From Agapanthus africanus (taxonomy: Eukaryota; Streptophyta; Magnoliopsida; Asparagales; Amaryllidaceae), in the NCBI GenBank assembly GCA_030015575.1, contig CM057337.1:294772044-294836043 (forward strand): a DNA stretch of 64,000 nucleotides. The letters run 5' to 3'. The translations under genes and the position numbers were made by a program. Under the pieces are notes generated by a model. That model did not search any database. It saw nothing but the letters and a program-made list of their open reading frames with translations, and was not told the DNA's origin. Shown here piece after piece: positions 49,850 through 60,617 of the stretch (its first letter is position 1; each line of letters starts with the position of its first letter).

Positions 49850-50370
49850 AATAACATGCGTCTGGTGCGCGTAGAAATCAAATCCAAATACAGGTGCCAC
49901 AATATGCACAAAAGCCCAAAACTACGTGCAACGGGTGTGCACGAAAGTATCTGTCCATTGCAACGGTGTGCATGACAACAATATCTGGTGCACCTATTGT
50001 GCACGAAATAACATCGGGTGCATCAAATGCATGAAATACAATCAATAACTCAAACGCATCAAAAGAAACACCGAGTTTACCAAGGTGTGTAAATCAAAAT
50101 CATGTGCAACTGCGTGCACAAAACACATATCAATGCACCGCAAGCACATATAAGCTATACGGAGTGCAAAAATCAAATCAACCGTATGAAATCCACGAAA
50201 TCATAAACACATGCTACGCAGGTATAATATCGAAATCAAACGCAATAAGCATGCACAAATCGCAAATCAACACAACGGTGTATAACATATATATCAGGTG
50301 CGATAACTATGCGCAAAACGTAAACACTCAGTAGGCGCAGCCATGGTGCACGAAATCAATATCAGGAAAC
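49850..50370. repeat. Imperfect GTGCAC-motif array in L
   Basis: At least a dozen occurrences of GTGCAC, GTGCAT, ATGCAC or close variants occur within about 520 bp, several in the longer form GGTGTGCACGAAAT. The spacing is irregular, roughly 25-40 bp. The motif is palindromic. Confidence 0.65.
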
Positions 50371-52589
50371 TCGTCATCAAAACTCAAATCCAAGCGATAT
50401 AAGCGTGACACTCGGATCACAAACGCAAATCACAAAAAAAAATGACATCGAGGTACACCCCCTACAATGTCGGAAAATATCGGTGCGCCCAAAACTGACA
50501 GGGCAAGAACATCCGCTCGCCCCCTGCTCACGTTCTGCCGCCCTCTGTCTCTGGGTACTCATCTTCTTCTCGGATTACCAATCTCGCAATCCATCGGCTC
50601 ATCGGCCCAATCAGGTGTGCTAACGGGAACGATTCCGCTCTAGCACTTCTCTGGTCATCTCCCGGTCATTTGTCACGACCACTTATAAAGAAGCACGTTA
50701 CTGGCGTCGGCCTCTGGTCCTCTGAATACACTCGACTCCTCTGATCCTGGGTGCAAATCTCATTGCAGCAGTGTCCTGGAAGGAATCCTGCTCAAGGTCT
50801 CTTCCGATCTCGCCTCTTCCGAACTGTACGAAGGCTGGTATTCTCACATAATCTTTTCTCGTTTTCTGGACATCCGCGTGTTCCGCACACATTTCCTCGG
50901 AAACTGGCCGTATCCCTATGCCTCTATAAGCATATCAGGTCTCTGATCTCGACGAGGAGTAATAATAGCTCGTCGGCGTCTCGCACGAACTTCTGGTTCC
51001 ACTCGTCTTTATCATCGTCCATTATGACATCACGCCATTCTATCTGCGCACTGCAACTGTTCTCGGCCACGGTCAATCCGAAGTCTCTCGCATGGACTCG
51101 AAATCGCATACTCTGTAGCTTCAGCACCCTGTAGAAGATATCTGGCCGAACACGTCCTCAGGAACTCGTCCCAACCATCGGAGGAATACTCAATACTCGT
51201 CCGTCCTCAATCAACTCACAACGCATCTGGGTGAGGTCCTCCATCCAAAGCTGGTCAGCTTGCTGATCTCTTATCACATGATATCCGGACGGCGCCAAAC
51301 TTTCTGATCGAGTCATCAAGGTCCCAAAATTTCCCGAAGGCTCAACACCTGAGCACAGTCTAAAAATATCTGGTACATGCCACAGTACCTCTGGACCAGC
51401 CGTAGAAGGGAAAACCCAAGCCTCACTGATGGCACCGCTAAACTGCCACAAACCCTGAGGTTCAAAGCCGTTCCATGGTCATCATGTCGAGTTAGGGTTT
51501 CATTCTTCTAGAAGGTCCACAGAATTACCTGCATGTTCCTCCGAACACTTTAAACTTGGAAAAATAGGTTTCTGACACTCGTTCGAACCTTTTTTCTTAG
51601 CATATACAACATGTGAATACCCTTCGTCCATACGCTAATCAATGCCTCAAACCTCTAGGAAAGGCGATACGTCGGCGGTCATCTCTGGATCGGTCTGCTC
51701 TAGATCTGAGTAAGACTCTCCACACTGGAAATTTTCAACTCAACTGTGCCTGCGTCGGCGCATCAATCTGATGAATCACCTTCATCTCTCAAATCGGGGT
51801 AAACTAGCTATCATCTGTCGCCTTTCTGCCTGGAAGCTCCGGCGTTCTTAGCTCGTAAGCTCTGGAAGCAACATCCCATCATCTCAGCGACAGCTGGGTC
51901 ACCTGTCTAAACGGTAGGCGACATCAAAATCTCCGAGGTGCGATGTACATCAACAGTCCTCTCGCAACTGGCAGCTCTAACAATGGCCCGATCATCCGGT
52001 GTAAAACCAACCACTCGCCTCCATAAGAGGCCACAACACAACACTACATCGAGACATTCCCATGTCACCAGAAAACACAACGGTTAGCCCTCGTACCAAA
52101 CGAGCTCGCCGTGACCGCAACACTAGCAGCAGCTCAATCTGCGCTCAAACTATGGTGACAGGAACCTGAATCGAGTATCGAAGAAAGCAGATCAACGGCA
52201 TGAGAGGAAACGACAGATCCAGAATGGATACATGATCATAAAAAGGAACAACCTCAATGAAAGTATGATCACGAAACTAATAGAATCGTGGATCCCAAAT
52301 GGATGTATAATCATGGGTATAAAGAGAATCATAAGTCTAAAAAATATGTACATCCTAAGGTTTCTTAAGTGGAGTATCGTATCGTAAATATGCCGCGGAA
52401 CATACGTACGGTACGTCACTCTACTCAAGCTACCTACTCCATCAATCAGGGTCAGCCTATGAAACGAAAGTTCGGGTCTAATACCCCCCGTCCAAGTCTA
52501 TGTTCCGTAAGGTCAAGCCTTGGTTTCGAAATACACTCCCGCCCTAGACTCTGCATAGTCAAACATAGACTCAAACAAGGATAAACCTA

Positions 52590-52603
52590 GCGCTCTGATA
52601 CCA
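52590..52603 (-). promoter_or_regulatory. L primer-binding site (Met tRNA type)
   Basis: Minus strand TGGTATCAGAGCGC four bases from the LTR end, the same as in E0. It shows that L is on the minus strand. Confidence 0.9.
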
Positions 52604-52607
52604 ACTT

Positions 52608-55600
52608 TGTCACGACCCGAAATATTAGCTCATGACCAGCATTTGAATCACGCAACGTCTAAAGGCGTAACGAAATTCAAGTATGCTGAAACCCAGAATT
52701 CTAAACCTTTTAAGAAAATTAAAGGAGGTAAAGTTTAAGATAAAGGTATAATGAAATCAAGTTTCCTTAATGCACAGAAAATGAACATGAATGATGCAAG
52801 TGAAATTTACTAGTTTGAAAACAGGTTTCGTCTTTTAAAAATTTTAGCAGCACCTCCTTTGTATATTTTGATCCAAAACCACAAATACATAATAATGATA
52901 AAGGTATCCCCAAGCGGGATCTAGCTCTTCGCCAAACGGCGAATCACAACCACGCAAGATAATATAAATAAGTATACGACGCCCAACGGCGAAGTTCACC
53001 ATAAAAGAATAAAAGAAAAGCAAGATATGTAAATCACAAGTAGCGGAAAACCCCTCGCTCTAAGTCTCGCAACCACAAGTCTCACTAAGTCTTATCACTT
53101 ATACAATTACAACTTTTTATTGATGGAGTTAACTAGATACAATATGAAATATAGATACAAGAGTGGGTACAATACAAATGTCCCACTTACCAACGCAAAA
53201 CACCCGAATGCAACTGTGTGCCAGCGAAGCCGCTACTGATCCAAACGGTCAACCTGCAAGAACGGTGGCACAACGGGGGTGAGTTGCCAACTCATGAGTA
53301 GAAAAATATCAACAGATAGAAATCGAATAAACAATGACTCCTAGGTCAACTGTATCATAAAGGTAATACTATGATATCTATGGTGACCGGGTCTGAATAT
53401 GTGCCAACAAGGTAGTCAATACCTATATGCATGTGGATAACATCCAACAGTAATAACAATGCATGTATATGGGTCTCGTCCAACCATAATCAAGGTATGT
53501 ATGCATGTGGATCTCGTCCACCCAAAATCAATGTCTGCATGCACGTAAATATCATAAAGGGGTATGCATGAAAGTATGAGGATATATATATCAACGGTGT
53601 CCCCTACGACACATCAAAATCATGGAACCTGAGTGCCTAGTATCGACACTCGAAAACATCATGAAAACTGTGCCTATCATCGGCACATAAATCCTCATAT
53701 ATCGGGCTCCGTCTGTCCGAGTCGGCCCACGGGCTCCGTCTGCGGAATCGGCCCTCGGCCCCTGCAGTACGGGTCATCTCTTATCCATCTATCGACTCTG
53801 GTCAGTATCCTCCGGATAACCGCCAGGTCCAATCAATCACCGGTAGGTAGTGGTCCCACTGCCAGGCTCACCGTCTAGCTACACAGCAGATCCGTTCTCA
53901 TCCCGGGGTACCATACCGGGTCCACCATGTACCCGCAATCGGCCTCGTCCACTCCTCGAATCGGGTTCCACATGTCACACGTCTCAGAACCGAGAAAACG
54001 CATGGTGGACGCACTGAAATATCATATCAAGAGAAACCGGGTATTTAAAACAGTACATGCTTTCTTTTAAAATGACCACGGTTCTCAAATCAAGAAATCT
54101 CATTAAAACAGCATATCTCAATACGTAAAGTAATAGAGCATGATGTATGCGACATATAAAAGAAATGCGAGCGTATCCGTGTATCATGCAACATGGAACA
54201 ATGATATGACATATTAAGGGAAAACCGCATTTTAAAAATGACTCCAGTTTTTAAATATAACTCACGGTTCCCAATCTCCCTATAATGCCAGTTATCTATG
54301 CAGGTACAATATGAATATGCACAAGTATAGATGTACCAATGTATGTGTGCACAAATATGAATATACAATGTGTATGTCATGATGCAGCACCCCTACTGTG
54401 TAGTGACATGGCAATTAGCGATAATGAAGTGTGTGAGCCGGAAAATCTGTGTACGTGTAACATACACATCATCGATAATGGTGCAAGTATACAAGCACAG
54501 GTATAAGCAATGCAATTGAATAATATGAATGCAGCATAAGGTAAATCATCAGCTGAAAGTTATAAGTTATACGTAACTATCATATGTCCAAGTCGGTGAA
54601 TCTATCAGTCGGCATCCAGCCTCATAACATAGCGTACGGTATAATCCATCGGACGGCAACCTCTAGTCAAGGGTAAGGATCAATCATCAAATCAACTCGT
54701 CACGCACGGAAAAATCATCGTACGGCGGCATTAAGCTAATAGGGATCCTATCATCCTAAAAGACACATGAGGGTACGGCCTAATATCACGTACGGCCAAT
54801 CATCCATGATTCACAATATTCTATAATATATATATCTCTATATACCTATGTCCCAGGTCACATCCGTAATAATTTCATATCAGGGGACTGGCATGGTATA
54901 AATCATCTCGATCGACTCGCATCCGTATACCAACATATCATCAGATCATCGTATCCGTCTTATAATCTTTCCATCTCATTTATAACTCATATCAAGCCGA
55001 GTTTACCTAAACAATCTATCTCTACTATAAGTATAGGTATCAATCTAACATACACACCCGAACCATACAATCAGACTTTAAAAGAAGCGAATCGTAGTTT
55101 TGCAAATAAGGGTTACGGTGTTTTAAGGAAAGATATCATTTGAAAATCCGTAACATCCCTCGAAGTATATATTTAAAATACATACGATTCTTCGGTTTAG
55201 AAAAGGGTATGGTTCGGATGACGCCTCTACATTGACTATCCAGTCCTACAGTACCCTAAATGGCAATATCGACAAACGTCGTCCTTGAGTTCCGTCATCA
55301 CATAAAAGCCGTAACACATCACTTTTAATTATCCTATAGTTTCCAATATGGTTTTATACCTATCCTCATTGTAACCCTAGTTTTCTAATCTATGTTTCCA
55401 AACCATATTCTATAATTAGTTTTCCATCAATACATTGCTGGGGTGCTATACTCCATCCACCCGACTTCCCCCGTGGATATAGATCCACTCACCTAGTCTT
55501 CGATCGCTGAAATCGATGACGCCACGCTCCGTCGCCTCGGAATCCATGCGAAGGTACCTACAATAATCAACAATCGCAATACGTATTAAAATCGAATCCG

Positions 55601-56950
55601 GAAAACCGATAGGGCTCACGGTATGCTCATAGGTTAGAACCTATGGCCTATACGTGCAAAACAATCTAACAACCCCTGTTGTCGATGTACAAACATCCGA
55701 CAACCAAATACAAATCCAAATATCAAGAAAGTGAATTTTAAAATACGGAAAACAAAGCCTAAAACACACCAAAATGCTCCCTGATTTTTCCAAGGTGACA
55801 ATTAGCCAAAACTGCATATAGGAGGGGTCTACTTTAGTGCAAAGGGAGCCATGGACCAAATTTGGGACCCTATTTCCCTGCTCTGGCAGCAAATTGTGGC
55901 CAGAAAGAATATATCTGCGGCCTGGGGTTGGATTTTAGGGCTCGGGTCTCTGTGGTAGCTTCCTGGGTGCCTGCATGTGCTACAGTGTTTGCAAAATTAT
56001 TTTTAGAGGCTCCGGGTGTTAGCAGATTCAATTATACATCGACAGAAGTTACAATTCTTCCGATATCGGTTTCTAAATCCATATTCTGGGTTTCAAGTCT
56101 CAGGTTTGGGTCTTAATTCAAGCACTAGGGTGTTTGTGCAGCCTCTAATGAGCTCAATTTCACATTACAACTCTCAAATTCCCATAACCCAAACTAGGTT
56201 TTTCCCAAGTCCACCAAATCACACAATATCGGTTCTAATCTAGCATGGGGGTATAAGTAATACAAAAACTAAGCTAATGGTCCTGAAAATACCTCATTTG
56301 GCAACTCAAGAATTTTCTTGAGTTGCCCCAAGTGGCCAAAATCCTTGCTTTCTTGGTCCAATGTGTTTTCATGGAGCTTGTGCACAAAATTTGTGAAAGG
56401 GGGAAAGGGTTTTGAGGTGTTTTTGGATGTGTTTTCAGGAGTTGAAGAGGGGGAGAAGGAGAGAAGAGGCAGCTGCAGCAGCACAAAGGAAGAGAGGGGA
56501 GAGAAAATGAGTAAAGGAAATGAAGAAGAATGGCTAAGTCAAGCACCCTCACCTACTCTTTCTCTCTCTCACCATGCTTCAATATTCTAATCCTTTTCCT
56601 TTTTCTTTTCTTTTTCTTTAACCCAAATTCCTTCTCACACCAATAGTAACCCCAAAACAACATGGTAGAAATGCACAAGTGTACAAAAAAGATATCAGCA
56701 TGTTTTGCACAAAACACCCCCAAAATCCGATTAGCGATTTTTTTATCGTGATTAGCACAAAATTAGTGTCAAACTAATCATAAAAACATAAAAATTGCAT
56801 AATTCCATAAAACACCCTATTTTAGAATTTTCCAATTTTTTTCCCAATTTATCGGTATTTAATTATACCGAAATATTAAAATATTCAATATAATATTATT
56901 TAATTATAAAAATTACCAAAATTAATATTCTATTTTTCTGAAGTGTTACA
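52608..56950 (-). repeat. L 5' LTR
   Basis: 4,343 bp, TGTCACGACCCG to GAAGTGTTACA on the plus strand. It keeps the uninterrupted sequence at the point where A entered the other LTR. The target duplication CATGG follows at 56951-56955. Confidence 0.95.
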
Positions 56951-57156
56951 CATGGCGACGGCGCCTGGCAGATGAGAATTTACGTGTCGATGCTAGACAC
57001 GGGTTTCATGATGTTTCGCGTGTCGATGTGGACACTCTGGTTCTATGATTTTTGTTGTATCGCGAGGGATACACGTTGTTTCATATCCTCATATTTACCT
57101 GCATATGCTTTTATGATATTTACATGCAGGAGTTGTTTTATCAGTGGTTGACATGT

Positions 57157-57312
57157 GGACGAGATCCACTGCATTCATGCATTGATTATATTGTTGGACG
57201 AGATCCACTGCATACATGCATTGATTATATTGTTGGACGAGATCCACTGCATACATGCATTGATTATATTGCTGGACGTGATCCACTGCATATATGCATT
57301 GATTATACCGTT
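57157..57312 (+). repeat. 39-bp tandem repeat, about four copies, in E2
   Basis: The unit begins GGACGAGATCCACTGCAT. Four copies have small differences. Because 39 is a multiple of three, an open frame crosses the array, but it is not a gene. Confidence 0.93.
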
Positions 57313-58082
57313 GGATGATATCCACTTGCCGATAGGCAGTTAGTTATGCATTGGCACATATGCAGATACGGTGACCCTAGATATCATTGTATTACCTTTA
57401 TGATATAGTTGATCTAGGAATCGTTGTTTATTTCGATTTCTACCTGGTGATGTTTTTCTATTCATGAGTTGGCAACTCACCCGGTTGTGCTACAGTTCTT
57501 GCAGGTAGACCGCTTGGATCAGTTGCGGTATCGCTGGCACACAGCTGTTTTCGGGTGACGTGCTTGTGGTAGGTGGTACATGTTGGATCGCGCCCCTCTT
57601 GTATTCATTATTCATGTTCTATCTAGTCGCTCCATCAAATCAGAAACTAGTAGTTGTATATGATGCAGACTTTGAGGACTTGTAATTGCAAGACTTGAGC
57701 GATGGGTTTTATGTTCGCTTTTGGGATTGATGTCTTGCTTTACTTTTCCTTATGCGGATCTTCGCCATTGGGCATCGTATACTTGTTATTTATACTTGGG
57801 GTGGTTGTTTCCGCCGTTGGGCGTGATTTGCTCCCGTTTGGGATGCTTTATTATATTCTGTGTTGTACCCATTTTCGGGGTTAGTTTTTACATGGAGGTG
57901 CTGCATAAATTTTTATAAGACAAAACATGATTTACTATACTTTTATTTCAATTCTTCACCTCTTTATTTCTTCAAAAGGTTTAGATTTCTGGGTTTCAGC
58001 TTACTTGAATTGCGTTACGCCTGTAGACGTCGCGTGATTTAAGTGCTGGTCGCGAGCTAATATTTTCGGTCGTGACAGTCCC

Positions 58083-58409
58083 GAGGGACACACGTTGATT
58101 TATATTCTCATATTTTCAAGCATATGTTTTTATGATATTTGCATGCATGATATTGTTGTGTCATTGGTTGACACGCGGACGAGATCCACATGCATATATA
58201 CATTGATTATATGGGTGGACGAGATCAACATGCATACATACATTGATTATATGGTTGGACGAGGTCCACATGCATACATTCATTGATCATATGGTTGGAC
58301 AAGATCCACATGCATACATACATTGATTATATGATTGGATGGTATCAGCATACTCATAGACTTGGGTTTATTGTTGGCATATATACACCCCGGTCACCCT
58401 AGATATCAA
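58083..58409 (+). mobile_element. F: old gypsy LTR, third visible piece
   Basis: Continues F after E2 (GAGGGACACACGTTGATTT, matching E2 near 57060). It ends at CACCCTAGATATCAA, where element C begins; E2 has the same CACCCTAGATATCA near 57380. About 690 bp of the LTR end should lie beyond element C, outside the window. Confidence 0.85.
58177..58336 (+). repeat. 40-bp tandem repeat, four copies, in F
   Basis: The unit begins GGACGAGATCCACATGCAT. It is the counterpart of the 39-bp array in E2. A degenerate version is seen reversed in L near 35760-35900 and 53400-53560. Confidence 0.93.
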
Positions 58410-60603
58410 TGTTAGTTATATGTATGCCCTAGAGGCCATTACTGTACATACGATGTATATTGTAGTGGATGCTAGGACATATATAGGGAGGACTGTCTTG
58501 CTCGACATGATAGTACGCTATCTGGTTGCTCTTTATCTTAACATGTACTCTGATTGTCTCTATGTTACATGTTGATAAAGTCCTTAGGATGAGTACTTGA
58601 CTACCAGGACTTTGATGCGGATCATACTAGTAGGGACAATGTAGTCGTCAAGTACATCCTTCAAATGTTCCTACTCGTGGGTTTATCGAGACAGGGCATC
58701 GACATACCAGAGTAGACTAGCGTATGGGCTTCTTAACCCATATAATGGGTGATGGATGATCCCATATCCATTCGTGTTTGACATCAGAGAAGTTATACGG
58801 GTGCTCAATGGAGACTGGGTATACTGGACCGACTCGCCGAGAACTCCCAGATGGTATTATACCTCACGTAAGATGGCAGTTCCCTGGTGACTCTGGTACA
58901 GGTTAGTCAGTAGACCTGAGATCGTCATAGAGTCTTGGGTGATTCCCACTGTGCTTTGATTTCCATCATACCGCGTTTAAGAGGACGTTCAAAAAGGTGG
59001 CTTTTGGGTATAGTCCCGAATCGCATGGAAGCAATGAGCGATAGGAAGGGATTCGTCTCTCCCGGTATAGAGAGTTGATGTTGCGCTATGTTCGATTGGT
59101 TATAACTAGAAATCCCTGGCCAGGGTTGCTGAGATTTACTGGTAAGTGTTATAAGTAGTTTCTCGAACTTTTATAGACCTTATATCGACACCACTTATCA
59201 AGCTACTGGGGTCTGACGTTTACCACTCCTAGGAGAGATATGCGACATATCCGACGAAGAGACCGGACTGTACGGGAGTGTTACTGACTGGATTCACATG
59301 AGAATGTACCGGCTTGCTTGTCGATCTTCTGAGCGCTCAATACCTGGGTGGCTGTTACGTTTAGCTGACCGCTTGCAGCTTGTGGGTATTTGATATGATG
59401 ATCACCTACTGCCGGCGTATTGACGATTCTTTAGAGCCCTACACAGAGGTTTCTTGGCTCAGGCAACACGGAGTAGGAGCACATATTTGATATGTGCAGG
59501 ACCGAGAACATTACGTGTATGTGATACCGTACTCGATTCTCACGATATGAGAAATCGGCCGGGTATATGAGATATAGTCGGGTCATCGGATCAAGTGTTG
59601 ATTCGATGAATTGGTACATGTTAGATTAGTCGGTTATTTGTGAAATAGCCGGATTATCGGCTAAAGTGTTGATTTGATAATTTAATGTATAATTAAATAT
59701 TTGATATATTAAATTACATTAACTGATATATAACCTCATAAAAAGATTCTTTTTCTCACTCGGGTAATAAATTGATATATATGCGATATATGTTAATTGT
59801 ATTATTTAATTTTCTTACAATAAATATTGTATATGTGATATATAATATTGTAACATGTTTGGGTTATTAATGTAACGTGATTAGTGGAGATTAAACATGA
59901 TTAAGGTTTTATTTGGGATTTCCTTGAAGCTTCTAGAAGGTTTTTCTTTTGTTTCTTGCTAAAGATATTTTCAAAAGATATTTGGATGATATTTCTTAAC
60001 CCAACCCAACCCTCAATCATGATTCATTCTCTACATGGGTTAAGTTATCATACTTAACCCATGGTTGCATTTCTAACCACACACACTTTCATTATTCATC
60101 ACAAAAGAAAAAGGTTATTCTTCTTCCTTCCTTTTTCATGGAAAAGCTTACTAGCTTTTTCATTAGTGATGAAAATGAGTGAGATAAAGAAAAAAAATGT
60201 GAGCTAAAATCCTACTTCATCATCCTAATCTATCCTAGCCATTTAGATTAGGGTGTTCACTTCGTTAGTGAGTGAGAGCTTATGTTAATGAAACTTCAAG
60301 ATAGGTCATTTTTGTTATCGAAGATCGGAAGTAAGTTTGCATCATTCTCTTTGTGGAGCCTCCCAAGAGTCCGAGTACATGATGATCGCAGCGAAGGGAC
60401 CTCAACACGGAGCTTATGAAGTGAAGGACCGGACTACAAAGGTTGTAATCCCAAACTCTTAGATGTTAAAGTGTTTAACATGCTTTGTTTCGCCTAATCT
60501 CTAGTTTAAAGATCTTGGTTAGGGTTGTTCGGCACGTCTAAATTTTAAATCGGGCATGGTTGATGCCTAATAGACTCTTGTGACAGTGCCTAGCAACTCT
60601 TCA
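58410..60603 (+). repeat. C 5' LTR
   Basis: TGTTAGTTATATGTATGCCC to CAACTCTTCA, 2,194 bp, directly before the primer site. It shares with A the CCCTAGAGGCCATTACTGTA start and with A and B the GAGACAGGGCATCGA block. The 3' half is AT-rich (about 59680-59870). Confidence 0.93.
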
Positions 60604-60604
60604 G

Positions 60605-60617
60605 TGGTATCAGAGCC
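60605..60617 (+). promoter_or_regulatory. C primer-binding site (initiator tRNA-Met)
   Basis: TGGTATCAGAGCC one base after the LTR, as in A. Confidence 0.95.

Larger units (their letters stand above)
49495..52607 (-). other. L internal region, no recognised gene
   Basis: 3.1 kb between the LTRs. Open frames of 60-127 codons on both strands resemble no gag or pol motif; I find no zinc knuckle, DTG, YMDD or integrase pattern. The part next to the primer site aligns with the leader of E0 (GATGGAGTAGGT and the GTATGT.C.GC..CATA..CACGAT. stretch on the minus strand). The part from about 49850 to 50370 is an imperfect array of GTGCAC/TGTGCACGAAA motifs. Confidence 0.7.
34956..56950 (-). mobile_element. 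L: LARD-like gypsy-derived element with 4.35-kb LTRs and no recognised coding
   Basis: Two direct LTRs (34956-49494, which includes nested element A; and 52608-56950) flank only 3.1 kb of internal sequence. There is a Met-type primer site at the right, a purine tract at the left and an exact 5-bp target duplication. The total without A is about 11.8 kb. The sizes match large retrotransposon derivatives (LARDs), non-autonomous elements with LTRs near 4.5 kb and a non-coding interior near 3.5 kb. The primer site and first leader bases match E0, so an E0-like chromovirus is the likely helper lineage. The LTRs differ at about 4-5% by eye. Confidence 0.88.
31790..58077 (+). mobile_element. E2: solo LTR of the F/L family, split by element L
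   Basis: E2 consists of 31790-34955 plus 56956-58077, about 4.29 kb, with ends TGTAACG and GGTCGTGACA. Flanks are GTCGC (31785-31789) and GTCCC (58078-58082), a target duplication with one mismatch. F sequence continues across it. Only one LTR lies between these flanks, so it is a solo LTR, the usual product of recombination between the two LTRs of a full element. It is in the opposite orientation to L. The segment 31790-34955 has no gene. Confidence 0.85.

Noticed and set aside
50751-51451. Frames of 127 and 97 codons in the interior of L as a captured gene.
   Set aside because: They are on opposite strands, are short, and match no family I recognise. No splice or start context supports a gene.
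52391-52402. GCCGCGGAAC in the L leader about 200 nt after the primer site, as another member of the GC-rich hairpin group.
   Set aside because: There is no matching second arm nearby, and the aligned E0 leader lacks it; it may be chance.
57157-57312. Possible CRISPR-like array.
   Set aside because: The copies are contiguous, without unique spacers, and the context is a plant LTR; it is an ordinary tandem repeat.
57052-57318. Open frame with a repeated peptide.
   Set aside because: It is produced by the 39-bp tandem repeat, whose length is a multiple of three, inside a solo LTR.
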